From an uncultured Acidobacteriia bacterium (GTDB taxonomy: Bacteria; Acidobacteriota; Terriglobia; Bryobacterales; Bryobacteraceae), in the NCBI GenBank assembly GCA_903929755.1, contig CAIYVZ010000017.1, forward strand, positions 1-38,026: DNA of 38,026 nt, written 5' to 3'. Position 1 is the stretch's first letter. Every line of letters starts with the position of its first letter. The position numbers and the translations under genes were made by a program. Positions 6,374 to 14,170 of this stretch are shown here, piece after piece. A model generated the notes under the pieces. It did not search any database. It saw nothing but the letters and a program-made list of their open reading frames with translations, and was not told the DNA's origin.

Positions 6374-8143
6374 CTACAGCCCGAAACAGATGATATTGGG
6401 TCCCGCCGCCACCGCTACATACTGATTCCCACCCACGGAAAACGTCATGGCCGACGCCTTCATCCGCACGTTGGTCGGGAACTCCCACAACGATTTCCCC
6501 GTCTTCTGGTCCACCGCCGCGAAGCCGCCGTTCGGCCTGCCGTAGAAGATCAAACCGCCGGCCGTCGCCAGCACGCCGGTCCAGGTTTTCGCCCGCGCCG
6601 CGCCCGGCTGCGCCACTTCCCACGCGATTTCCCCAGTCTCGATGTTCAACGCCCGCAGAAATCTCTGGCCGCTCTGGTCCGGATACCCGCCGGGCTTATC
6701 CCCCACGCATTCCTCCAGCGCCATCAGGTAATAAAGCTTCGTCATTGGCGAGAACGCCGTGGCATCCCAGTTGGCCGCGTCGCTCGGGCAACCCTTCGGA
6801 TCCTTCACCACCGGACGCCCATCCGCCCCAATGCTCGTCGCCCAATCCACCCGGCGCAGGAAGGGCTTCGCCAGCAAAATCTTGCCATTCGTCCGGTCAA
6901 ACACATAGAAAAAGCCATTCCGGTCCGCATGCAGCAGCAGTTTCGCGGGTTTCCCTCGATAAACCGTGTCCACCAGAACATTGGGCTCCGTGGCGTCACG
7001 ATCTTTCACATCATGCGGCGTGAACTGGTAATACCATTTCAGGTCCCCGGTCTTCGGATCCAGCGCCAGGACGCAGTTCGTGTACAGATTGTCGCCCGGG
7101 CGGTCGCGGTCGTCGCTGTCCGGCCAGGGGTTACCCGTCGCCCAGTACAGCGTGTCGGTGGATGCATCATACGACCCCGTCAGCCAGCTGGACCCGCCGC
7201 CAGCCACGGGCTCCGGCCCCGTCCACGTTTCAATACCCGGCTCACCTTTCTTCGGAACCGTCCAGCGACGCCACGCCAGGCCACCGTTATCGGGCTTGTA
7301 GGCCGCGATAAAACCGCGAATGCCATGGTCCGCACCCGCTACGCCCACGATCACGGTGTCATGCACGATCAGCGGCGCAATCGTCCCCCCGTACGGCTGC
7401 TTCTGCGTTTCGGGGACCATCGCGGTCTCCCAGACCACCTTGCCCGTGCCCCGGTCCAGACCCAGCAGATGCGCGTTATCGGTAACGAAGAAAACTTTGT
7501 CCCGCAGGATGGCCACGCCGCGATTCGTGCCAAGTTTCGAATCGCCCAGCAGGCCAGGGCTCGCGGGACGAGAGTAGTGCCAGAGCGAGGCCCCGGTCAG
7601 CGCGTCCAGAGCATACACCTGATTTGGACCCGTCACATACAGCACGCCATCCGCCGCGATGGGCGTTGTCTCAATGCCGAAGTACTGAATGGGAAATACC
7701 CACTTCACCTTCAGTGACGCGACGTTCGCCGTGGTGATCTGCTTCAGGGGACTGAACCGGTTCCCCGAGTCATTGCCGTTGTAAGTCGGCCAGTCGCCTG
7801 GTTGCAGCGGCGCAAATGTTGTTTTGCGCGGAGCTTCAACCGGGGGCGGGCTGATGATGGTTTCCACGTTGAGGCGGCGCAGGTGGCGCACCAGGGCAGC
7901 GCGGTCGGCAGTCGGCAGATCGGAAAATGAAGGCATCCCCGCCGCCGGATTCCCGCGCTCCAGATAGGCGCCCAGCTGGTCAGCGGTCTGTTCCACGATT
8001 CGCGGATTCCCCGCCAGCCCCGGGCCCTTGCCGGAGCCGCGGCCATCTTCTCCATGGCACCCGGCGCAGTGGCGGTTAAAAATATCCTGCTGGCCGCTCA
8101 GGGCCAATGGCAGCAGCAGAAGGAGTGTCGCGGAGATTCTCAT
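6374..8143 (-). CDS. Cytochrome c-PQQ quinoprotein dehydrogenase fusion
   Basis: The 589-residue exported protein (signal about 1-17) has an N-terminal cytochrome c domain with heme site CAGCH (Cys26, Cys29, His30) and likely axial Met70 (AAGMPSF). A PQQ-dehydrogenase propeller follows from about residue 115. Known quinohemoprotein alcohol dehydrogenases carry the heme domain at the C-terminus, so the order is reversed. By alignment by eye the active site reads Asp272 (GADHGIRG) where MxaF has Glu, Asn338 (ATGNPWP), Asp381 and Asp383 (KDRDAT) and Arg408 (ADRNGFF). The Asp-x-Asp pair again matches the lanthanide group, but the Glu-to-Asp change makes metal type and activity less certain. The vicinal Cys pair is missing. 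It starts 22 bases after the ThuA gene stop and is likely co-transcribed with it. Confidence 0.85.
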   Translation of the reverse strand: MRISATLLLLLPLALSGQQDIFNRHCAGCHGEDGRGSGKGPGLAGNPRIVEQTADQLGAYLERGNPAAGMPSFSDLPTADRAALVRHLRRLNVETIISPPPVEAPRKTTFAPLQPGDWPTYNGNDSGNRFSPLKQITTANVASLKVKWVFPIQYFGIETTPIAADGVLYVTGPNQVYALDALTGASLWHYSRPASPGLLGDSKLGTNRGVAILRDKVFFVTDNAHLLGLDRGTGKVVWETAMVPETQKQPYGGTIAPLIVHDTVIVGVAGADHGIRGFIAAYKPDNGGLAWRRWTVPKKGEPGIETWTGPEPVAGGGSSWLTGSYDASTDTLYWATGNPWPDSDDRDRPGDNLYTNCVLALDPKTGDLKWYYQFTPHDVKDRDATEPNVLVDTVYRGKPAKLLLHADRNGFFYVFDRTNGKILLAKPFLRRVDWATSIGADGRPVVKDPKGCPSDAANWDATAFSPMTKLYYLMALEECVGDKPGGYPDQSGQRFLRALNIETGEIAWEVAQPGAARAKTWTGVLATAGGLIFYGRPNGGFAAVDQKTGKSLWEFPTNVRMKASAMTFSVGGNQYVAVAAGPNIICFGL

Positions 8144-8165
8144 GTGGGGTTTCCTCGATTATTAC

Positions 8166-9149
8166 TTACCGAATATCGGCAGGAGTCAGACCTTTAACGT
8201 GCGTCCCAAAGCCAAAAGGGTGCGGGCGATAGTCGCCAACCAGGCCAACGTCCAGGCCGGGCTTGATCTGCTTCTCCATGCCCAGCGCCCAGTAAGCGGC
8301 ATTCACCAGCATTCGCCGATTCGCTTCCGTGAGCAGATCCTCCGAAGTTCCCAGCGTCGTGGTGAAAATGCGGGCCGTCCGTCCCGCATTTCCCGTATAG
8401 GTCTTCACCCACGCAATTGGCATCATCGGGTCGTTCGGCGGGCCTGCCACCGGGGCGTCTTTCGGTTCCATTCCGGAAAGCACCTGGCCAAGAACGAGCG
8501 TCCTGCTGTCACCCGGTAAGGGCAGTTTCGCCTCGTAGACGTCCGTCTTGCTCCAGATTTCGCCGGGCCGAATGCCCGTTAGAATCGGATGGCTGGCTTC
8601 TGCCGTATTGATCACGCCGCGCGAACTCTGTTTCCCGTGCTGACCGTGGTGTTTGATCCATGTCTCCCCCAGCACCACCCGCCCGAAGCCGCCATCGGCA
8701 GCATTCCAGGTGTATTTTGCGTAAGTGGGGCTCGTCTTGAGTTGGAAGGCATGTGTCGCCGTCCGAATCCCAACAATCGGTTTGCCGGATTCGATATACG
8801 CGGCCAGGTGTTTCATTTGGTCGTCGGGCAGGTCACGAAAGCGCGTCAGCAGGATGAGCAAATCGGCTGAATCGAGAGCTTCCAGACCGGGTATGTTGGT
8901 CGCTTCCACCGGGTTGATCGTGCCGTCTCTCTTATCGATGGCGAACAGCACTGTACACCGGAAACCGTGGCGGGCGGAGAGGATTTTGGCAAGTTGGGGC
9001 AGCGATTCCTCTGACCGATATTCTTCGTCGCCGCTGATCAGGACAATGTTGCGGCCCTTCGTCTTGCCCTGCGGCGCGAACACCAGAAATGGGTCGGCAG
9101 CGGACAGCGAAGCGGCGAGGAGCACGAAAAATAATAACAACCGGCGCAT
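8166..9149 (-). CDS. Exported ThuA-domain protein
   Basis: The 327-residue protein has a clean signal peptide (MRRLLLFFVLLAASLSA) and then a class I glutamine amidotransferase-like ThuA fold. The strand NIVLISGDEEYRSEESLPQLAKIL is followed by SADLLILLTRFRDLPDDQ, the segment PIVGIRTATHAF at the usual nucleophile-elbow region (here without a Cys), and HPILTGI. ThuA-type domains are tied to trehalose/sugar metabolism and are frequent in secreted proteins of Acidobacteriota and Planctomycetota, usually of unproven activity. It is the first gene of a likely pair with the cytochrome c-quinoprotein gene. The pair hints at carbohydrate or sugar-alcohol oxidation in the periplasm; that is inference. 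Confidence 0.8.
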   Translation of the reverse strand: MRRLLLFFVLLAASLSAADPFLVFAPQGKTKGRNIVLISGDEEYRSEESLPQLAKILSARHGFRCTVLFAIDKRDGTINPVEATNIPGLEALDSADLLILLTRFRDLPDDQMKHLAAYIESGKPIVGIRTATHAFQLKTSPTYAKYTWNAADGGFGRVVLGETWIKHHGQHGKQSSRGVINTAEASHPILTGIRPGEIWSKTDVYEAKLPLPGDSRTLVLGQVLSGMEPKDAPVAGPPNDPMMPIAWVKTYTGNAGRTARIFTTTLGTSEDLLTEANRRMLVNAAYWALGMEKQIKPGLDVGLVGDYRPHPFGFGTHVKGLTPADIR

Positions 9150-9228
9150 AGGGTAAGCTCCTGTTCAGCATACTCCTGACCAAATATTCTCATTCTTATG
9201 GCTTCGTGGCTGCATCTAAAAAACCAGT

Positions 9229-9762
9229 ATGCTGCCACTTCTGCTTCTGGCCGTTTCCATGAATCCACCCAAAACCGTTACCATTGGCGAACCCTTGTCC
9301 GCGCTGAAAGGCGAGTTTCTTACCGGAAAACCAGCCGTCCTGCCCGATGCCGCGAAAGGCAAAGTGGCCCTGCTGGCGCTCGGCTTCACCTACGCTTCAC
9401 GCTTCCCCGTGGAAGCCTGGGTGGGCCGCTTTCGCAAGGATTTCGATCACAACCCAGCCGTTACTTTTTACGAAATTCCGCTGATTGGCGGTATGGCAAG
9501 GATGGGCAAGTGGTTCATCGATAGTGGTATGCGCCGGGGGACGCCGGTGGCGGACCGGGAGAATGTCATCACTGTCTACGGCGGGGTGGATGCCTGGAAG
9601 ACAGCCGTTGACTGCAAGGATCCCAATCAGGCCTGCCTCCTTCTGCTCGACCAGCGGGGCGTAGTCCAGTGGCGATATGCGGGTAAGTTCGATGACAAAA
9701 TGTACGCCGAACTGGCCGAACAGGTTCATCGCCTCACCACCAGGAAATCAGAGAGCAAGTGA
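9229..9762 (+). CDS. Thioredoxin-fold protein without CxxC
   Basis: The 177-residue protein has a short hydrophobic N-terminus (MLPLLLLAVS). It then reads as a redoxin-like fold: KGKVALLALGFTYASRFPVEAWVGRF in the position of the peroxiredoxin/TlpA active-site helix, and near the end LLLLDQRGVVQWRYAGKFD, a typical last strand of thioredoxin-like proteins. The usual Cys-x-x-Cys is absent; the two cysteines (VDCKDPNQAC) lie near residues 126 and 133. The overall pattern resembles ATP10/redoxin-like assembly factors, a weak guess. Start 9229 gives the hydrophobic leader; ATG 9259 is an alternative. The next gene begins 15 bases after the stop, suggesting a two-gene unit. Confidence 0.6.
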   Translation: MLPLLLLAVSMNPPKTVTIGEPLSALKGEFLTGKPAVLPDAAKGKVALLALGFTYASRFPVEAWVGRFRKDFDHNPAVTFYEIPLIGGMARMGKWFIDSGMRRGTPVADRENVITVYGGVDAWKTAVDCKDPNQACLLLLDQRGVVQWRYAGKFDDKMYAELAEQVHRLTTRKSESK

Positions 9763-9777
9763 CAATAGGAGTTGGAA

Positions 9778-10179
9778 ATGACTCCTGAACCCATTGCCGC
9801 CGCCAGTCGCGAACTGCTCAATAACCTCCGGGATCTTCTGCTGGAGCAGCACAAGGTTCTTCTGGACCTGGAAAAGGCGCGGCACGAAGAAGCAAACGGC
9901 CCCATTGGCGGTCCCGGACCGTTCCTGAACCTGGTTCTGGGAGATCCGGGCTTCGCCTGGCTGCGCCAGATCTCTCGCCTCGTCGTGGATATCGACGAAG
10001 CCCTGTCCCGCCGCAGCAAGGCTGGTCAGCCGGACGCGGATGTCCTGCTCCAGAGAGTTCAGGAAACTATGTCCCCGCAAGAAACTGGCACCGACTTCCA
10101 AACCCGTTATTACGCGGCGGTCCAGGAATCTCCCGACGTGGTGATTTTGCAGGTCCGGATCGAACGTCTGCTCGGCTAA
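9778..10179 (+). CDS. Small helical protein of unknown function
   Basis: The protein has 133 residues from ATG 9778, which has AGGAG six bases upstream; an in-frame TTG two codons earlier (9772) is less likely. The N-terminal 35 residues form a charged helix (SRELLNNLRDLLLEQHKVLLDLEKARHEE) reminiscent of coiled-coil or FlgN-like starts. GPIGGPGPFLNLVLGDPGFAWLRQIS and further helices follow. No signal peptide or cysteine is seen. It follows the thioredoxin-fold gene closely and ends 12 bases from the convergent SDR gene. I do not recognise the family. Confidence 0.6.
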   Translation: MTPEPIAAASRELLNNLRDLLLEQHKVLLDLEKARHEEANGPIGGPGPFLNLVLGDPGFAWLRQISRLVVDIDEALSRRSKAGQPDADVLLQRVQETMSPQETGTDFQTRYYAAVQESPDVVILQVRIERLLG

Positions 10180-10191
10180 AGAGCTCAACCT

Positions 10192-11745
10192 TTACCAGTC
10201 GGTTGGCTTGTAGTCCTTCAAAAACTGGCCCCACATATGCTCGCCCGTGTTGATGCCGGAGATAATCGGGTCCAGAATCCGCGCCGCGCCATCCACGATA
10301 TCGAGCGGAGGGTGGAACCGCATCTCCGCCGTCTTCCGTGCCGCAATCTCTGCCGGATCCTCATCCGTAACCCAGCCCGTATCCACCGCATTCATGTGGA
10401 TTCCATCGATCTGGTAATCCGCCGCAGCCGTTCGCGTCATCATGTTCAGCGCCGCTTTCGCCATATTTGTATGCGGATGCCGCGTGGTCTTGCAAAGCCG
10501 GTAGAACTGGCCTTCCACTGCTGAGACGTTCACAATGTGCTTCTCGCGCCCTGGGGTTTTCATCATCAGAGGCTTCAGCCGGGCATCAATAATGTACGGC
10601 GCAATCGCGTTGATCAGCTGAACTTCCAGCAACTCAACCGTGGAAACCTCGTCCATCACCAGACGCCACGAATTCCGGCCCCGCAGATCAATCTGCTGCA
10701 TATCCTGATCGAGCTTGCCCTCAGGGAACAGATGTTTCGCCACCGCATCTTCCGGCAGCAACGCCACTTGCGATAACTCCGCCGCCCTCGCAATGCCTTC
10801 CTGCAATGCCAGCGCCGAAGTGTTTCCCGGCAACGCCTCGCCGCGCAGTTCTTCGTAAGCCCCCAGCAGCTTATGCGTGGTCTCCGGCATCTGCTGCAAG
10901 GCAGTCCGCTCCCCTTCCATCATGTGGGCGTAAAACTCTGGCGGACGCCGCACTGTCTGGCAGGCGTTATTGATAATGAAGTCGAGCCGCGGCAGCGTCG
11001 TCAGCAGGTGGCTGCAAAGAGCCTCCACGCTGGGCGTATGGCGCAGATCCAGACCATAAATCTGCAGCCGGTGCGACCATTCGCCGAAATCCGCTTCCTG
11101 CGCATACCGCTGGGCGGAATCTTTCGGAAAGCGCGTGGTCACAATCAGTGTCGCCCCGGCGCGGAGCAGCTTGATCCCGGTCTGGTAGCCGATCTTGACC
11201 CGGCCACCGGTCAGCAGCGCCACGCGGCCCCGCAAATCCGCCAGTTCGGTCCGTTTCGCGTAGTTGAACTCCGCGCAACTCGGGCACATCTGGTCGTAAA
11301 AGTGGTGGACCACGGTGTAGTGCACTTTGCAGACATAGCAATGGTGCGAGTCCGTGGTTTCGGTGAACTTCTTCTCCGGCTCGGGCTCGTCCAATAGGCG
11401 CGAATCGAACCCCGGCTGCGCCAGGTTATCCGGCAGAAAATAGTTCGGCGTGGTGAACACGGGCTTGCGGCGCAGCGTCCGGATGCCGGTCTCCTGCAGC
11501 ACCGCATCAATCCGCTGGAGCTGCGCCTCCGTCCGTGCCCGCTCGGCAGCCTTCGCCATGCGGCGAAGCTCCTGCTTGTCAGGATTGTGCACCTGCGCTA
11601 CCACACGGTGCAGCCGCTCACGGTCCTCGGAAGACAGCTTGTCCAGCAGATAACGGCCTGTCGCGATGGATTCAAGAACTTCCATGGCGGCCCGAACGCG
11701 CTCGGTAAACGCCTCGTAGGAAGTATCGGTTTCAGTAGGGATCAA
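10192..11745 (-). CDS. SDR-fold oxidoreductase with N-terminal zinc-ribbon region
   Basis: The 517-residue protein is about twice the length of a classical short-chain dehydrogenase. Residues 1-130 are helical and unassigned. Residues 136-157 hold two CxxC pairs (CYVC, Cys136/Cys139; CPSC, Cys154/Cys157), a likely zinc ribbon. A Rossmann SDR domain follows, with TGGRVKIG (179-186) as dinucleotide loop, NNAC (259-262), Ser408 in VSAVEG and Lys430 in MAKAAL. The residue four before Lys430 is Thr426, where classical SDRs have the catalytic Tyr. An insertion of about 100 residues separates NNAC from the Ser strand. It lies six bases downstream of tadA on the same strand. The substrate is unknown; catalysis by the usual Tyr-Lys mechanism looks impaired. 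Confidence 0.75.
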   Translation of the reverse strand: MIPTETDTSYEAFTERVRAAMEVLESIATGRYLLDKLSSEDRERLHRVVAQVHNPDKQELRRMAKAAERARTEAQLQRIDAVLQETGIRTLRRKPVFTTPNYFLPDNLAQPGFDSRLLDEPEPEKKFTETTDSHHCYVCKVHYTVVHHFYDQMCPSCAEFNYAKRTELADLRGRVALLTGGRVKIGYQTGIKLLRAGATLIVTTRFPKDSAQRYAQEADFGEWSHRLQIYGLDLRHTPSVEALCSHLLTTLPRLDFIINNACQTVRRPPEFYAHMMEGERTALQQMPETTHKLLGAYEELRGEALPGNTSALALQEGIARAAELSQVALLPEDAVAKHLFPEGKLDQDMQQIDLRGRNSWRLVMDEVSTVELLEVQLINAIAPYIIDARLKPLMMKTPGREKHIVNVSAVEGQFYRLCKTTRHPHTNMAKAALNMMTRTAAADYQIDGIHMNAVDTGWVTDEDPAEIAARKTAEMRFHPPLDIVDGAARILDPIISGINTGEHMWGQFLKDYKPTDW

Positions 11746-11751
11746 GAACCA

Positions 11752-12258
11752 TTATCGCGTTGTGGGGGTGTTTGCCGCGTCCCGGCGGCTGGACCGATTG
11801 GCAAAAAAGAAGCGCTGCAGCAAGATTGTGGCCTCCGCGCCCAGCACTCCCTCGGTCACTTCCACCCGGTGATTCAGCACCAGCGAATCGGCAATTTGGA
11901 ACTTACTCCGCACCCCGCCGAAGCGCAGATCCCGCGCGCCAAACACCAGCCTTTTCACCCGCGCGGCCACCAGGGCACCTGCGCACATCACGCAGGGCTC
12001 CAGCGTGCAGTAGAGTGTGGCGGTCTCCAGGCGATAGTTTCCCAGCGCCAGCGCACCCTGCCGAAGCGCCATCATTTCCGCATGCGCTGTGGGGTCCAGC
12101 AGCTCAATTGGGGAATTGCGGCCCTGCCCGATCACCTCGCCATCGGCCACCAGAACGCACCCCACCGGCACCTCCCCGGCAGCCTCCGCTTCCTCCGCCA
12201 GCGCCAGCGCCTGCCGCATCCAAACCTCATCGGCGCCAAAATTGTGGTCCATGGCCAT
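11752..12258 (-). CDS. tadA: tRNA-specific adenosine(34) deaminase TadA
   Basis: The 168-residue protein is a cytidine/adenosine deaminase fold with the zinc site HAE (His59, Glu61) and PCVMC (Cys89, Cys92), typical of TadA. TadA converts adenosine 34 to inosine in tRNA-Arg(ACG). Length and the flanking sequences (EVPVGCVLV, GRNSPIELLDPTAHAEM, CTLEPCVMCAGA, VFGARD) fit bacterial TadA. The start may be Met1 or Met3 (12258 or 12252). It forms a two-gene unit with the SDR gene. Its start lies only 11 bases from the divergent gene at 12270, so the two promoters must overlap coding sequence. Confidence 0.95.
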   Translation of the reverse strand: MAMDHNFGADEVWMRQALALAEEAEAAGEVPVGCVLVADGEVIGQGRNSPIELLDPTAHAEMMALRQGALALGNYRLETATLYCTLEPCVMCAGALVAARVKRLVFGARDLRFGGVRSKFQIADSLVLNHRVEVTEGVLGAEATILLQRFFFANRSSRRDAANTPTTR

Positions 12259-12269
12259 AGACTCAATAT

Positions 12270-12758
12270 ATGCGCATTCTCCTGATACTTGCCGCTGCTG
12301 CGGCCATGGCGTGGGCTCAGTCGGCGGCCGGTCTGAAATGGACAGCCCCGAAGGGCTGGGTTTCGAAAGGGGAAGCGCCCATGCGCGCCGCGCAATACAC
12401 CGTTGGTGAGGCCGAATGCGTCGTCTATTTCTTCGGCCCCGGCCAGGGTGGCACTGTGGACGCCAACATCGCCCGCTGGTCCAGCCAGTTCGCCAGCACT
12501 GACGGCAAGCCGGTACCGGCGAAAGTGACGAAATCCACCGTCCACAACCTCCCGGTCACCCGCATGGACATCAGCGGGACTTACACCGCCAGTGGTGGCG
12601 CCGCTATGACCTCACAGGCCCCGAAAACCGGCAGCCGCATGCTGGCCGCCATCGTGGAAGGCCCGGGCGGCAGTCTTTTTATCAAATTCAGTGGCCCCGT
12701 GAAGGCGGTTACCGCGCAGGCCACCGCTTTTGACGCCATGCTCGCGTCCTTTCAATAA
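12270..12758 (+). CDS. Small exported protein of unknown function
   Basis: The 162-residue protein has a clear signal peptide (MRILLILAAAAAMAWAQS). The mature part is rich in beta-type sequence: LKWTAPKGWVS near the start, YTVGEAECVVYFFGPGQGGTVDANIARWSSQF in the middle, and MLAAIVEGPGGSLFIKFSGP before an Ala-rich end. Similar small exported proteins occur in Acidobacteriota and Planctomycetota; I know no function. No Shine-Dalgarno sequence is visible in the 11-base space to tadA, so it may be leaderless. A 7-bp hairpin (12780-12801) follows the stop. Confidence 0.65.
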   Translation: MRILLILAAAAAMAWAQSAAGLKWTAPKGWVSKGEAPMRAAQYTVGEAECVVYFFGPGQGGTVDANIARWSSQFASTDGKPVPAKVTKSTVHNLPVTRMDISGTYTASGGAAMTSQAPKTGSRMLAAIVEGPGGSLFIKFSGPVKAVTAQATAFDAMLASFQ

Positions 12759-12867
12759 ATAAGAGGCCGTGCCATGAAATATTCCCTGATCTCCGGGAAT
12801 AACCTGGCCACCAGTCGCCATGTACACGGCCCTGCGCGAAGTGTTTCGCAAAATCGAAATCTGAAAC

Positions 12868-14073
12868 CTAAAGCGGGCGCACTCTCGAACGCACGAACGA
12901 CCGGTCCAGTTGCGACACTGCTGACACCCCCGACATGCCCATATCGGTAGCCAGTTCCGCCCGCAGCAACTCAATCACCCGCGCCACTCCGCGGTTCCCG
13001 AACGCCGCCAACCCCCACAGATAGGGTCTGCCAATTCCCACCGCCGACGCGCCCAGCGCCAAAGCCTTGAATACATCGGTGCCGCGCCGGAAACCGCCAT
13101 CAATCAGCACCGGAATCTTGCCGCCCGCCGCCTGCACACACTCCGGCAAAGCCTCAATTGTGCCGCCCACCTGATCCATCTGCCGGGCCCCGTGATTCGA
13201 AACCACCACCCCCGACAAGCCATACTTTACGGCCTTCTCCGTGTCCTCGCCCGTCAGCACGCCCTTCACAATCACCGGCATATCCGCCGCTTCATGCAAC
13301 TGCCGCAGCGTATCCCAGGTCGGGGTCGGGAAGCGCAGCACCGGCGGCATTTCCCCGCTCGCCCAAAGAATGTCGTCCGGCTTGTAATCCACTTCTCCGC
13401 CCGCCTTGCGCGGAATACCGTTCAGATTGCACCACGCCCGTACCAGCCCGTTATGCATGCTCCGTTCCCTGTGCGAAACGTGATAGATATCCACCGTGAC
13501 CGAAATACCGGTACAGCCCTTGTCTTTCAGCGAGGCCGCGAAATCGGCCATCTTTTCTTTCGACCGGAACTCCGCCGCAGTGGTGAATTGCCACCAGACC
13601 TTCGGACCTTTACCCGAGCGCAGCACATCGTCAATCCCGCCGCTCGTCACCATCATGGTGTCCTGCGCGCCCGCTGCAATGGCTGTTTCTTTCTCGCCGT
13701 CCTTCATCACACAGTTCTTGCCACCCGTGGGACAAAGGTAAATCGGCTGCGGCAGTTTCTTCCCGAACAGAGTCGTCGAAACATCCACACGGCTTACGTC
13801 GCGATCCAGAAAATGAGGCCGGATGATGAGTTGCTCAAACGCCGCGCGATTGGCTTTCAGCGCCGCTTCATCCTCGGAACCCTCGTCCACGTAATCCCAG
13901 GCGAGAGGGTCCATTTTCGCTTTCGCCAGCTTCGCGAAGTCAAAAACATTCACTGCGTCGTGCAGCGCGTCGGTCGGATCGCTGTGTTTCCGGTCGGCAA
14001 ACATCCGCTCGGAAAACAGCGGCGAGGCCGCAAAAAACTGTGCCAGATTGCGAAGTGCGTTCCGTCGATCCAC
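12868..14073 (-). CDS. FMN-dependent alpha-hydroxyacid oxidase/dehydrogenase
   Basis: The 401-residue protein belongs to the family of lactate 2-monooxygenase, glycolate oxidase and FMN L-lactate dehydrogenase. Visible are the N-terminal FMN segment YLCPTGGKNCVM, VIVKGVLTGEDTEKA with the FMN-binding Lys, VVVSNHGARQMD containing the catalytic His and substrate Arg, and the phosphate-binding end VLIDGGFRRGTDVFKALALGASAVGIGRPYLWGL. The start is uncertain. GTG 14073 begins VDRRNALRNLAQFFAASPLF, which resembles a twin-arginine signal; a TTG a few codons upstream is also possible. Continuation to ATG 14292 would run through the divergent merR gene and is rejected. Expected reaction: oxidation of an L-2-hydroxyacid to the 2-oxoacid. 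Confidence 0.85.
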   Translation of the reverse strand: MDRRNALRNLAQFFAASPLFSERMFADRKHSDPTDALHDAVNVFDFAKLAKAKMDPLAWDYVDEGSEDEAALKANRAAFEQLIIRPHFLDRDVSRVDVSTTLFGKKLPQPIYLCPTGGKNCVMKDGEKETAIAAGAQDTMMVTSGGIDDVLRSGKGPKVWWQFTTAAEFRSKEKMADFAASLKDKGCTGISVTVDIYHVSHRERSMHNGLVRAWCNLNGIPRKAGGEVDYKPDDILWASGEMPPVLRFPTPTWDTLRQLHEAADMPVIVKGVLTGEDTEKAVKYGLSGVVVSNHGARQMDQVGGTIEALPECVQAAGGKIPVLIDGGFRRGTDVFKALALGASAVGIGRPYLWGLAAFGNRGVARVIELLRAELATDMGMSGVSAVSQLDRSFVRSRVRPL

Positions 14074-14125
14074 ATGAAGAGATGTATCACACAAAAGCCC
14101 CTTGCTGCGAGCCCCTCCCCGGATC

Positions 14126-14134
14126 TGGTAGAAT
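14126..14134 (+). promoter_or_regulatory. Candidate extended -10 element of the merR-like gene
   Basis: TGGTAGAAT (14126-14134) fits the extended -10 pattern TGnTATAAT with one mismatch in the hexamer and lies 37 bases before ATG 14171. The site sits in the 97-base gap between the divergent hydroxyacid oxidase and regulator genes. No good -35 was found. Confidence 0.3.
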
Positions 14135-14170
14135 GCAGGAGATCTAAAGGTATTACAGGGGCATTGCGAA

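Noticed and set aside
5922-6459. The two 85-bp copies as terminal repeats of an insertion sequence
   Set aside because: Both copies encode the same quinoprotein C-terminus with its stop, and the DNA between them holds no transposase, so gene duplication explains them better.
4124-8143. The two quinoprotein genes as a complete methanol dehydrogenase (xoxF) operon
   Set aside because: No xoxG, xoxJ or pqq genes are present, the two genes are convergent, and the proteins lack several MxaF/XoxF features such as the vicinal cysteines.
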